Assembly (NCBI GenBank): GCA_948146395.1
Contig: OX411543.1
Coordinates: forward strand, 30,333,558-30,397,557
DNA from: Fragum whitleyi
Lineage: Eukaryota > Mollusca > Bivalvia > Cardiida > Cardiidae
Direction: 5' to 3'
DNA: 64,000 nt
Part shown: piece after piece, positions 33,436-45,350 of the stretch
How the letters are laid out: the number at the start of each line of letters is the position of its first letter
How positions within the stretch are numbered: position 1 is the first letter of the stretch
Notes under the pieces: model-generated
What the model was told of the DNA's origin: nothing
What the model saw: only the letters and a program-made list of their open reading frames with translations
Database searches by the model: none
Translations under genes and position numbers: made by a program

Positions 33436-36400
33436 CTGTAAAATTATTTAAAATACATGAATAAATAATCTTAATATGATAAACGAAGCATAGAATGGCT
33501 TAATTGTTAATCTGGTTACTCGAGACGTTGCTTAAATTAAACTCAAATTATACTTAAAACATTTTAGTTGAATCTATGATTTTATACTTGAAAATTTTGG
33601 GAAGAGAAGAATTGACTAGAATGTTTATTATTTCTACCTTATTTTCTTTCACTTAGGATGATGGCTTTCCGAATAGTCCTTTTATACAAATTTATGTTGG
33701 TTTTTTTTTTTTTTTTTGCTTTTTAAGATTCTGTTTGTGGTCCCTTCCAAAGAGAAAAAAAAAACAATTCATCATTCAATGAAATACAAGACAAAATGTT
33801 GATGAAATGCATCAAAGTAGGCTGCATTTTTTCTATTTTCTTTTTTGTTGTTGTTGTTGTTGTTTGTTTTTCATCAGTTAATTAGATTTTTTAAAATTAT
33901 TTTTCTGTTTTGCAAACTATTCCCATCTCGATTTTAAAGTTTTCTAACAGCATGAAGGGTCCTGCTATAACATGCACATCCAGATAAAATATACTAGGAA
34001 GTGTTTTATTTCATTTAAAGCAAAATAGGCAACATAGACTGAATCTACAGTGATTGCCTCTTTTAGAATAATTTACATGTATTCACTATATAAGCTTCGT
34101 TATATCAGGACAAGTACGCGTTAAAAACACAAAGAGAAAGAGAAAGGAGAAGAAAATTTGAAAATAAGGCTTTGTTTATTACTAAATAAGACTTTCGAAG
34201 ATAACTTATTGGTGATTCAAGAAGATAATGTTAGCGAGATCTCAGTTAGCAAGGATCCGGAGATGATTCCTCTGGACAGATATAAGATATGTGCAGACTA
34301 TTATTTGATTTGACGGGCCATATACGTGTATAATAAAAGGCTCTTAAAACCCGGCATTCATTGCGAGACTCGAACATGTGCACTTATGTCGTTTGGATTA
34401 ATTTCAGACCAATTTCATTAAATTTATAAGAGAGGTTCATTTCGGTTAACATGTTTATCCAACGGTATCACATTAATAGACACCGAAAGGTTATAACTTC
34501 AACAATATCCATAATGATACACTTATATAAGAAAACAGGGAAATTGAGCTAGGTATGCTCAATATGTAGTGATACGCTCAGCAGGCTGTTGCAAGATCTT
34601 GCTGGAATGTTTTCCCATATCTGATAATGTCCTGAACCAAGTCACAGACTCAAAACAACAGCTCAAACAACTCTGAAATCGGTGTTTTTGACTCAACATG
34701 AGGCCAAAGGTTCATTCAATAGCTGTCATTCAAACTAGTATTAAGTTCACCTATTTGAAGTAAAACGATTTTGTTATATTGCTTCAATGTTAAAATAAAA
34801 GTAACAGGTTTGAAATTATGTAAAGCTAAGTTGGGTTAGGGATTTGACATCACATGCTTATTTCCCAAGAGGATTTCCAGTGTGGTTGGGAGCAACGAAA
34901 TGTTGTGAATGTTTTACATGGAACTGCTGAAGACAGTCAAAACGTGCCATTTTCACTATATGTTTAACTAGGCCAAAACAGACAGGAATGTTACAAAGGA
35001 TGTGTCTGTTGTGAGAATCCTTCCCATGTAAAAATCGCAGATAATAAAAACTAGCTAATATCAGTTTGAAGTGATCAGTCATTTTAATGAAATGTGCAAT
35101 AGTTTCAAAATCAAATTTAAAGGGGAAAATCCTGTTTTTATTGCTCAATAATTTTAATTACAAAACATTATTTTTGAATAGTGTGTTTCATCTAGGCTGC
35201 ATCATACGGTTTTCTATTTTTGAATAAAAAAGACAAAAATGGACAAGTTTTATAATGATGTAACCCTCATTCCCCATAGGCATAATCAAAACGCCTTCCT
35301 ACTGGTAGGCCGCAAAGCGGCCTACCATTTACACGACCGCTTGTCATTAATCATAACATTAGGTTGTGTATGAAATAATGTTGAAGAGATATCCGGTGGA
35401 AATTGAGGAGAAGCGAAAAATCCTTCGGATTGTCTTTTGAATACGAGGGATACATAGCTCAATAAATTGATGGCGAAAAAAAGTTTGAAATTAACTTCTA
35501 CAATCATCTACTTAATTTAATCGTCGGTTGGAGAACTAAACAAATTGATAAAAACTTCTTTAATGCTTTCCGTGGATTATAGAGAAATAACGGTAAATTA
35601 TGAGTTGATATACTCCTAATTAAACCAGTGAAATTATCAAAAAAACTTATACCATGCTTTCGTTCATTTCACCCTATCTGACGTTTTCTAAGCGGACCCA
35701 GAAAATGACGTCAACCTGTCCGTTGCAAAGCAATGACGTGAAAAATGTTGTGTATCAAGACTTAAATTTCCATATTTTGTCTAATTTTTGCATTAAAGCA
35801 ATACAATAATCGTTCGTTTTTTCGAGATGGATTTCTTGAACAACAAAAGCTTAATTCTTACTCGTTGCTCCGCCACTCGTGAAAATATAGCCTTTGTTGT
35901 TCCAGAAATGAAATATCAATCGATCTTACACTGAAATAAACGGTCATCCTCTGTATTATCCATTTGATCGCCAATCGACGGTACTTTATGGGTTTATTTT
36001 CAAAACTTAGCTCTGACGTAAGGCGTTGAGTCCATTACCATAGGTATATCGGGTATATTCAAAAAGCATTTGAAAGGAAATACTATGTGATCCCTCCTTT
36101 TCAAATTTGAAAGTATATGAATGAGTAAACCTTTCGATCATAGACAATCAATAACTTTCATTGTGAAAGGTAATTTGTATCTCTTTTTAGGTATTGCTTA
36201 AACCTGTATTATCTATTTTTAAAGAATAGCACGGGAATTTAACCGTTAAAGGCAGATTTTACGGGTCACCGAGAAAAATCTACCTATATAGAATACTGGT
36301 AGATTCTCGTACCATGTGTTCGAAATAGATAAAACAGGTTTGAATAGCGCATTAGAAAGTTAACAATTTACCTTGTAAACCAGCGTTATTGATTGTAAGG

Positions 36401-36547
36401 TTCACTAAAACATGTATGTGTTTTCATAATTGCAGTGTAGGGGTCGGGTTTAATTCCTATCATTTGCTTTTTAATAGATACCCGATTTACCTATGATAAT
36501 GGACTCAGCGTCTACGTCAAAGCTTTGTTTACAAAATACACCTATAC
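33436..36547 (-). other. Presumed intron of follistatin-like gene
   Basis: About 3.1 kb with a (GTT)n run at 33846-33868, homopolymer T at about 33,700, and a small hairpin at 35303-35327. No extra module was found. Confidence 0.55.
35303..35327. repeat. Perfect 11-bp-arm hairpin
   Basis: TGGTAGGCCGC-AAA-GCGGCCTACCA forms a perfect GC-rich stem with a 3-nt loop inside AT-rich intron sequence. Confidence 0.8.
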
Positions 36548-36778
36548 CTTTACAGATGCCGCCGTATGCAAACGTGATACTGTGTCCTTTTCTACAAATT
36601 TCAGCTTTCAGCTCACACGTATTCTTGTAGGTTCTCCCGTCTACGGCACAGAAATAGTCATCCGGGTTATCCGGTATGTGACGTTTACACTTGGTGTCAC
36701 ATTTCCAACAATGAGGGTAGCCATTCTGGTCCTCTAAACAGTGTTTATCTTGTTGGCATCGAACGTTCTTACACGAAC
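36548..36778 (-). CDS. Follistatin-like module 2 exon (FOLN + Kazal), 10 Cys
   Basis: A 231-nt exon between acceptor TTGATAG and donor GTATAG, phase 1 at both ends. It encodes SCKNVRCQQDKHCLEDQNGY, PHCWKCDTKC, then FCAVDGRTYKNTCELKAEIC and GGICK. Ten cysteines are in the order of a follistatin module; the Kazal core is CAVDGRTYKNTCEL. The loop before the core (KRHIPDNPDDYF) is longer than in the other two modules. The symmetric 1-1 exon phase allows duplication or skipping of modules without frame loss, and the sequence divergence between modules suggests an old duplication. Confidence 0.85.
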
Positions 36779-36834
36779 CTATCAATCCAATATAAATATA
36801 ACAAGAGTGTGAACGTATTAACTATATCAGCCAT

Positions 36835-36958
36835 GCGTTCAGGGTGACAAAACATTTCAAACTGTTTGCAAATTATACCCAGCCTTGCACCCTAACGCAC
36901 GTGCAAAGCGGGGTATATAATTGACAATCAGTTTGCACCGTTTCGTTAACCTGAACGC
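36835..36958. mobile_element. 124-bp MITE-like element with GCGTTCAGG ends
   Basis: Short inverted ends (GCGTTCAGG and CCTGAACGC) flank a centre with CCTTGCACC...ACGTGCAAAGCGGGGTA. A related half copy lies at 57200-57290 (CCTTGCACCTGAG, ACGTGCAATGCGGGGTTA, TATCCTGAACGG). It sits just upstream of the module 2 exon. Confidence 0.65.
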
Positions 36959-38497
36959 AGGGTTGATGTACTATTCAAAGGACAGAATATCGTTAATTTC
37001 CTTCCACAATTGCGTAGGTTTAATACTGGCCGTAGATTTATAAGAAGTAGCTGATATTGAATGAGTAGTCATTGAAGACTGAATTTATTAAACGAGTCAT
37101 CTATAGATAGATAAAAACGTGGCAAGCCGAGCTTTTATCTGTTTAGATGACGAGTTTAATAAATTTGGTATTTTATGAGCACAAATTTGATATTCTATTT
37201 GTGATATGACCCGATTTTTTGCAAAAAGTCGTCAAAATTCTTGAAATTCAATATTTTAGTTTTCCTCGAAACTTATAACGCCGTTAAAACTGACGTCACA
37301 ATATATAGATTATGACGTCATTTTCGCAGTAACAAAATAGCGTTGCCATTCGCCCTGAGCTCATTTACAAAGTCATTCTACTAGTGTGATAACATCCGTG
37401 TAATGACAAAAAATATTCAACGGAATTATTTCACTACCGCGACGTAGGTCATATTGTAAAACAGGAATACATGATGCCTGTAACAAAGTAGCTTATAAAT
37501 CGTGTTTTTATGTGTTTCGTAATAAAGCAATGTGCGAAACGCAGTTCGGAATGCGTGCATCGCGTAGGAAACCCGAAACTCGAGGTCGGAAACATTGCTT
37601 GTTTTGTGTTTTCCAAATCTGTCATATACCATCAAAAAAAGGAGATCGAAGTCAGAAAAGTCTTCTTTACTCGTTTCCTTCAAGTGACGCAGTATGATCA
37701 CTTCAGATTAAAAAATATTACCACAAGCAAAGTTTCAATCTTGATCAAACTTCACAGGCCTTTCGCGTAATTCAAGGTGACCACTTTTTTTCGTGGCGTA
37801 ATGTTAAATTAATGATCATTTAATTAACAGATAGAAAATTTATAAAAGTGAAATTTATTATAAAAGATACTGACAATTAATTTAAGTGTGCCTTTCGCGT
37901 TAAAGTGCTTCCTTAAATACTGTTTCCTATAATTTTGGAATTTTCAATACAGTGAACAAGTTGAATTATCTTTAATCATTCAAATTAAGGATACGTTCAT
38001 TTCAGAATTCAATGTGACCCGTCAAGCGATAAAGGACCACCTGGGAATTCTGTTAATAAGATATTTGAAAAAAGAAAAAAATCATGTAGAGGTCAACCAG
38101 TGTTTTTTTCAACATTTTGAACACATGGAAGACGAGTGTAAATTCTAGATTCAGGATATTAAGCCTTTCCTGTTTAACAAAATTTTGGACCTTTCCAAAT
38201 TCAAAGGTTTGCAGGCGAAAATCAAAAGTGGATTTAATTAGAAAAAAAAAACAAACCATTCAGTAGGGTAGAAAATAGTGTGGAAAAAGAAGAAATTGCT
38301 TGTCAGAAACAAATTCTTCTTTTTTCAGAATGATTTCTTAATCATAAAATCACAGGCACGTAAAAAAGCAGGGATTAAACAGCAAAGGGTTAAATAATAG
38401 CGAAAAGTTTCGATCCGAGTCACCCTGTCTAACTTGGGTTGAATCCTTGCGAGCTACTCAGATGACCCTTTCGCACGACGGATCAGAAATGTCTTAC
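36959..38497 (-). other. Presumed intron of follistatin-like gene
   Basis: Holds another copy of the GTCAA...CACCTGGGAATTCT repeat at 37990-38110. No exon recognised. Confidence 0.5.
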
Positions 38498-38716
38498 GTC
38501 TGCAGCGCCCGAAATATTCTACAGTCACCGCACGGTGTTCTTTGCAGTTCTTGCGTAATAATGAGCAATAGTTCTTGTATTTCCGACCGTCCGTCCCGCA
38601 GACTGGTCCTAAGGTTTTCAAAGATCGGTCACATAACGGTTTACAAACACATTGTGGGAACCCGTCCCTCATTCGGCACACTCGATCTGGCATACACTGG
38701 ACCGTCTCACAGCTTT
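38498..38716 (-). CDS. Follistatin-like module 1 exon (FOLN + Kazal), 10 Cys
   Basis: Acceptor CTTCTGTTTCAG and donor GTAAGA bound a 219-nt exon with phase 1 at both ends. It encodes SCETVQCMPDRVCRMRDGFP, QCVCKPLCDRS, then PVCGTDGRKYKNYCSLLRKN and VEYFGRCR. Ten cysteines fit one follistatin module. This is the most upstream exon found; a signal-peptide exon ending in phase 1 is expected further right but was not identified up to 45 kb. With modules 2 and 3 and the basic last exon it predicts a secreted protein of roughly 310 residues plus leader. Protease inhibition or growth-factor binding are both possible. Confidence 0.85.
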
Positions 38717-39087
38717 CTGAAACAGAAGTTTTAAAATTTCGACTTATATAGTCAGATTGCTATTCATTTGACATCATTTGAATAAAAAATATAATAAGGT
38801 AAACAATAGCCATACCAGTGCGATTCACAGTGTTTGAATGGCAAATCAAAGGCATTCGACAAAAGTATTACATATTATGCTTATAGAAGAAAATTATCCT
38901 GAGAGTTCGAAAAAATACATGCATACATTTTCTAAGATACAAGAGATAATTTCATTTTATTTTTGATTCTTGATTGTACAATTTGACAATGTGGTAATTA
39001 TCGCAGGTATTACATCAGATGAAGAAACAAATATGCAAGGTAGGCTCTTCTTTCATACACCAACCATATGGACGTATACTCGAAAAT
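38717..39087 (-). other. Upstream intron or flank of follistatin-like gene
   Basis: AT-rich, no exon recognised. Confidence 0.45.
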
Positions 39088-39203
39088 TAGTGGACCCATA
39101 AGTTTAAGCGAGTGATCAAAGGTCAATTTTGTCTATACCTGTATAGACAAAATTGACCTTTGATCACTCGATCTAAATTGCGGAGCTATACCTGGTCCAC
39201 TGA
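39088..39203. repeat. Fold-back element with 62-bp perfect palindrome
   Basis: 39109-39170 is a perfect inverted repeat: 30-bp arms (CGAGTGATCAAAGGTCAATT... outward) with a CT centre. It is nested in shorter outer arms TAGTGGACC and GGTCCACTGA. The outer end CTGGTCCACTGAT matches the end of the fold-back at 62982-63074, suggesting one family. It ends 34 bp before the Tc1 element. Confidence 0.9.
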
Positions 39204-39237
39204 TACCCACCAACGGCCTTATCTGTGCCTATATATA

Positions 39238-40577
39238 CAGTGATTGGCCATAAATGAGTCATAAAAATGGCTGCCAATGAAGGGAGCAAACCGTTACATG
39301 AAAGTTGATAGAGTAAAGTACTATTAATTTCCCTTTGCTGATTGGCCCTTTACACTTAATTTTATCCTTTGGTGTCATTCCTTTGGGTTTATATAAAAAT
39401 AAACAAAAAAGATCTTCAAAATGGAAAGTAAATTGTCGTCTGCAGTCATGGCTGTCAAAAGAAAAGAAATGTCAACAGACCAGAAAAACATGGCAATTTC
39501 TTTGTCAAATGAAGGAATATCTCAACGAAAAATTGCACAGATATTAGGTATAAGTCAGTCTGGAATTTCAAAACTTTTAAGACGGGTTAATGAAAGAGGA
39601 ACTGTTGAAAATCAAGCTCGAAGTGGTAGACGTTTGACAGCTGGGGAAAGAGGTGACAGACAGATTTTGAGAATAGCTAAGACCAATAGAAGGGCTCCAC
39701 TGGCAGAATTGACAGCACTAGTGAATGAGACAGTACCTATACCATTATCATCAAGGACTGTAAGGCGTCGTTTGAAGTTTTATGGTTATACTAGAAGAAA
39801 AGTTCGAAAGACCCTAACTATCAACACCACTAACAGAAAAAAGCGAGTTTCTTGGTGTAAACAAAAGTTACATTGGAAAAGAGTGATTTTTAGTGATGAG
39901 ACCCAGGTAAAAATCGATTCACAAAAGCGTGTAAGTGTATGGAGAAGACCCAATGAAGTTTGGCGTCCTGAGTGTCTTGGTCAGAGAGGGGGCACCTGTT
40001 TTTCACTGATGTTCTGGGGGTGCCTTACTTTCAATGGTGTTGGAACACTGGAGGTCATTCACGGTAATATTGACTCAAAAAAGTATATTGAGTGTCTTGA
40101 AAGTAATCTTTGGCCTGTCATTGCCAAAAAATTTCCGAATGGAGACTTCATATTCCAAGAGGATAATGCACCAGTGCATACCTCAAGACAGACAAATTTA
40201 TGGAAAACTCAAAATGATATTCCATGTATGACCTGGCCATCACAGAGCCCAGACATCAATGTTATTGAAAATGTATGGCGAACAATCAAAATAAAACTAG
40301 AGAAATAGAGACACTAAATTAAATCCTAGCTAGACCTTGAGAGAGAAGTGAAGAAAATCTGGTATGATCTTCCTACACACAATATTCAGAGCCTATTATC
40401 TCAGTACCAAAAAGGATTCGAGAAGTAATTGACAGAAAGGGTCATATTACCAAGTACTAGCAACAAAACAAGTAAGTGTCCACAGTTACAGTTACAGTTT
40501 TGTTAAAAAATCCTAGTTTGAAACTTTGTCGGCCATCTTGATTTTTGAAGTGATGACTCACTTATGGCCAATCACTG
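39238..40577 (+). mobile_element. Tc1-type transposon, 1,340 bp, with TIRs and TA duplication
   Basis: Ends are inverted: CAGTGATTGGCCATAAATGA at the left and TCACTTATGGCCAATCACTG at the right. Each is flanked by TA (39236-39237 and 40578-40579). One transposase gene fills the middle. The length and the TA duplication are those of a complete Tc1/mariner copy. It inserted into a (TA)n-like stretch. Confidence 0.92.
39421..40308 (+). pseudogene. Tc1-like DD34E transposase, C-terminus broken by stops
   Basis: The first 120 residues hold a paired helix-turn-helix DNA-binding region (ISQRKIAQILGISQSGISKL, then RTVRRRLKFYGY). The DDE nuclease follows with VIFSDETQVK, FIFQEDNAPVHTS and SPDINVIENVW; there are 34 residues between the second Asp and the Glu, so DD34E. 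It cuts the element ends and rejoins them at TA sites. The ORF stops at TAG 40306-40308, yet family-like sequence continues in the same frame (EREVKKIWYDLPT, LLSQYQKGF) after further in-frame stops. The last 30-40 residues are therefore lost and the copy is probably inactive. It runs opposite to the neighbouring follistatin-like gene. Confidence 0.92.
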
Positions 40578-41147
40578 TATATATTTTAAGTCCATGAATA
40601 ATTTAAAGAAGCCACAAGAACAGATGGTATTCCCCGGATACGATGGCATACATGGATACGCACCACTCATCCTTTTTATGCTACTATAAACCTACATATC
40701 AACGGACAAAGATGGCTTCAAATGACTATGATGTTTACAAAATATATAGAATTTACTGTGTAAATCAATATTTCGCTTCCCTTCTTCTCTTACATTTTTA
40801 TATAGTAAAAGAAGGGAAAGAAAATAGTATATTCTAGGTATTTTAAAACATCATTAACAGCTTAACAACAATTTATAATGCTGACATTTACAGATGATAA
40901 ATAAATAATGCTACTTTGAGTTAAAAAAATGTACTTTTGGAATAGATATCTTTTCATTTAAGTGATGATTTGATATATCGACTAATAAATAAGAATGCTC
41001 AGCAATTTCGTTCTAAATTTTGAGACAACAGTCCTTCGTTCGGGATGACGAATGGGCGCAAACTGTTTGAAACTTAAACTTACTCTTTACCCGCCATCAC
41101 TTAGCTACTATTCATCTGTGGTGAGATTGCTGTCACAATACATTTGA
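40578..41147. other. No supported gene
   Basis: AT-rich flank between two mobile elements. Confidence 0.5.
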
Positions 41148-41507
41148 CAGGGATGTGGAAATACGAGCTTTCTCCACTTGTCCCTGGACAAGTAAAAGCG
41201 GATTTTCTACTCGTCCAGGATCCAAATGAACTTGTCCACTAGAGAGTAAAGTAGAAAAATTGAAAAAAAAAACATTGCCTTTTGATGAAGAAAATGCTGG
41301 TATTCAGCATTTTCTTCATTAAAAACAATGTGTTCTACCCTATGATATGAACATCAGGATGATTTCTCTCTTAATTCTTTTAAGTAACATTCCAAGATTT
41401 GCCCTAGTATTTACTTGTCCTTGGACAAGTGGCTTAGAAAAATTTACTTGTCCTCAAGTACAAAAGCCCGAGTCGGACAAGTCGGGCATGGGAATTCCAC
41501 ACCCCTG
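41148..41507. mobile_element. 360-bp hAT-type MITE with CATTTGA duplication
   Basis: Ends CAGGGATGTGGAAAT and ATTCCACACCCCTG are inverted repeats. The flanks carry CATTTGA at 41141-41147 and 41508-41514. Subterminal regions are packed with palindromic ACTTGTCCYTGGACAAGT motifs, similar to those in the element at 7697-7864. There is no coding capacity. Confidence 0.85.
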
Positions 41508-41514
41508 CATTTGA

Positions 41515-44262
41515 TATACATTGCATGGACGTTACTAGGAATTTATACATACGGAGAAAACATCAGAAGGATAATAGGGAACAACCGGAAGTATTCCCAA
41601 ACCACCAACCCGCTTTCCTGAATTGAGGTTTGGAGAACTCATTCAGGGAAATTTTGCTTATGTGAACACAATAGGGAACCCTCGGCGATTCTATGGAATA
41701 GACCTCGGGAATAATTCAGGCGCGGCCATGAAATCGAGTCATTTCGCATGTGGGTTGTTATGACGTCATAAACATCAACTATCCCACTGAGACTGATGTT
41801 GCGTAAAATAAAATCAACGTAGGATAATAGAGGACATATTATAATTTGATAACAAAACGCATAGCAGTGTGTCACTGCGTTTTGTCATTAAAAAACATCT
41901 CCACGGACGATCGGAAAGAATAAACAAAATGTGATCTTCTTCAAGCTAATTGAATAACCGAAGTACCACAAAATGCCGAATTACCTAAAATATGACAAAA
42001 ATTACAACACTTCCATCTGAAACACTTTTCAGTTTACGGAAAAGTCCGAGCGATGTTCCGAATGAAGTGGACATTGACGGGTGTTCCGATCACAGGGGCT
42101 CCGCACATGATAAATAAGCCTTATACAGAGTGCAGGGTCCCTGTTGTCCCGATCCATACACCATTACCTCACAGCTTGTATAAGCTGTCATCCATCAAAA
42201 TATTTTTCAAGATATGGTACTATTTGTTTTATATATGCGCATATTTACGTTAAAGTACATACATGTATATAGTTACACCCTTTTTATGATGAGTGAACGT
42301 AGCTATTGATTGTCTGATTTTATATATTATGCATTATAAAGTGACCCATATTTAAAACATTCATCCTTTTGACGTAAAGAAGTAATTTCTTTAATGACCT
42401 TAAAACAACTCACTCACTATGGCACCTCTGACATTTTGGGGCTCCCCTTGGGGACAAAAAGTTGAGAAAAAAGACCTCGCTTGTCTTTGTATGTGGCGTC
42501 CAGGATATCGACCCCTGACCTCTGACGTCACAACATTCTTTATACGTCATATTCGAATGGAAGGCTTTGTGACATGTACCGGAAATATCGTCAATACCTT
42601 CCCAGCAAACACCAGCTGTAATATACAGAAACAGAAGTACTTACATATAGTTCAACACCTTCAATAGATGACCAAATCGGATTAAATGGCTGACTATAAT
42701 TCAGACTATGTCCAAACCATGAAATTTTTTGAAGCACCATTTAAAGAGAAATACTATCGATATTGCTCGAGCGTACACTTCTATTTAGTATCCAGTTTTA
42801 TTAAGCGACGATCAAAAACAGTCCCTTCACCACAAGCAAATTTTCTGAAACAGTTGACATCCTTTGCTAAATATTGACCATTAAGGTATCTCGTGTTGTT
42901 GGGACTCATCAGAATCGTAGAACATCTTAGAATTCAGTACGACCTATCCGACAACCTATAAATTGCTATCAAAATAACATGTGTCATTTATCATGAAATA
43001 TTGTATTGAGCGACCGTTCCCATAAGCGACCGCTTTTTGGTGGTCCCCTAAGTTGTCGATTAACATAAGTTTTACTGTTCTCAGTCTTTTTGCTTCAACA
43101 TTTTTAGTGCTCCGAATACGGAAATTACATCGGAATGGGCTCAGCATGATTTCGTGGCGTATTCGTCCCTCAAATGACAAGGCAACATCAGTAAATAATT
43201 TTATAAAATGAACTTGAAACTTTTTAAATCCGCTTGTCTAAGCTGGTGAAGTAAAGTCGATCAGATGAAGGTAAAAATAGCGGACATTTCTCATAATTTT
43301 GAAGAATTGTAAAGTTGGTTTAAAAATGAAATCATTTTAACAGTAAACTCTGAATTTTATAAATTACGCTTTCTCATTGTTAGGCCGGGACACCAGACAG
43401 TGATCTTTATAGCGGATTTTGAATGTGAGCTTAATGATTTGAGTTTAGATAACGTATATAAGAAATTTGCTTTTGGTTTCAAAGACATGGTAGGACATTA
43501 CTAATGAAGACTTGTATATTTTACTTTATTATATGTACGGATAAAATACAGGTGTATTACTCTGAAGGGAATTTTTATATATTATTTATCTAAAATGACC
43601 TTACACTCATTAACTTCCGTCAGAGCTCGTGTTTTCAGGTTTTGCTTGATGCAATTATTATTATTTTTTTCAATCTCATAAAATTCAATTTTGATTGTTT
43701 CTCCAACCAAGACTATTGTATTCTGATCGACTGAAAAAATTTGTTTCATACCTCATTGAAAACAACATTTAGTATATAGTAAGGTTGCACTAAAAATGAG
43801 TCTAAATAGAAATCTCATTTGCTTCATGACATTGAATCACAAGATACGAAAAAGTCAAGTTTTTTTTACATAATTAAAGTAATCACGCTAAAAAGGAGTT
43901 CGATTAAGACAATCAAAACCAGTATAGGTTTTTAATTTCTTACCGTCATAATTTGAAAAAGAAGGAGAAAAAAAAAATGCCTCTTCATCTCTTAGATAAA
44001 GATATATTTTAAAAGGTCAAAGTTTCGTTTGCGATGTATTTTGAACTACGAAAAGGAGATACACAATTGTTTGTGTTTCCAGTACGACCTGTTAATGCAC
44101 TATCATTATTTACAGTGATGAATGGACAGCGCTTTGCAATATTCAAATCTTAAAAAAAGTCTTGCTGTCAGAATACAGAAAAGCTAGTGCAACACTGTTG
44201 TCTCAAAATAGGTAAAACAGTTTTACCCTTAAAATATAAATGGATATATAACTGATCTTGAT
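41515..44262. other. No supported gene
   Basis: Many short frames, none recognised. A signal-peptide exon for the follistatin-like gene might lie here on the minus strand but could not be picked out. Confidence 0.45.
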
Positions 44263-44340
44263 CCGGCTTGAACTCATGGCCTCTCGGTTACGGAACAACA
44301 GCCATACCATCTGCGCTAAATTTCCGTATGCGTGATTAGA
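44263..44340 (-). repeat. tRNA-derived SINE head
   Basis: On the minus strand TTTAGCGCAGATGGTATGGC fits an A box and GAGTTCAAGCCGG a B box, at tRNA spacing. The acceptor stem does not pair well, so a SINE or tRNA pseudogene is more likely than a working tRNA. Confidence 0.55.
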
Positions 44341-45180
44341 TATCCATTTTTTTGGATCTAAACTTCGCGAGTTTAAGTCTATGTTAAGAAACATATTATC
44401 CGACTATAAATAGGGGTAAAAGGGGATATTTAATGAGTGCCAGGTCATTGTAGATCAATAATACCATAACGATTAATAATTTTACTCCCAGGAAATTGAA
44501 TACAATGAAACTAAGGTGTTGCCACGTATTAAGTCTCTATAGGAATGACTATATGTTCACTTTTTGCCTTTTCATAGAACTCCACTAACCAAATCAAACC
44601 GGGAACCTATGATTAGCAGCACTAGCACGGAAAGCGGTCATTCAAGAGAATGGTCGCTTAGTTCACGTTTTGTGGACAATTTTGATTGGAAATGTATATT
44701 AATGCGAGTTTATCCATTATCTAATGTTGTTAAATCTCAATAGAATCGTCTCATTTGGGATTCTAATATGATAACAAAGAATTTATCTACAATTATATTT
44801 GAGACCACTAACGTGTACTTTTTCAAATATCTTAACTCAAAGAATGGGATTTTAAAAACGGTCTCTTACTAAAAGTGAGAAGAAAAATGGAGAAAGTTTC
44901 TATCTTGATCTAAAATGATAAGAATACGTTAGTAGTTTTGTAAGCCTTGCACAGAAACAAATGCGAAAATACGTAATATTTGGAAAGTTTAGACTTTTTC
45001 ATCGACAAGTAAAAATTTTTGAAAGACAACCAATTTGACCAACTGAATACAGCTTTCAACTTGGACCTCCCTCGCATGTATTTTAGGTATAATTTTGCGC
45101 GACCACAACATCATCCGTATTGCTAAATAAAGCTCTAGTTACGATGATAGTGTCTTTCAAAGGATTTATATGTTTAGGAT
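44341..45180. other. No supported gene
   Basis: AT-rich flank of the tyrosine-recombinase element. Confidence 0.5.
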
Positions 45181-45347
45181 AATATAATTTTCTTCGGTTG
45201 ATTGAACATGAATTAGAAGAAAATTTCTTTCCCTTCACTGTGTAATGACCGAGAAGTTGAGAATTTTAACGCACGATTATTTCGTGCTGTGTATTGATGA
45301 GCTGTCATTCAGCTCTGGACGACTGGCCGATGTAGACGTGGCAAATT
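45181..45347 (+). repeat. Split direct repeat A1
   Basis: Identical to A2 at 49632-49798. It probably holds the promoter and 5' leader, ending four bases before the gag ATG at 45351. Confidence 0.92.
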
Positions 45348-45350
45348 ACA

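Noticed and set aside
34858..35148. 96-residue minus-strand ORF in the follistatin-like gene intron
   Set aside because: No acceptor in phase 1, no cysteine pattern, no recognisable family.
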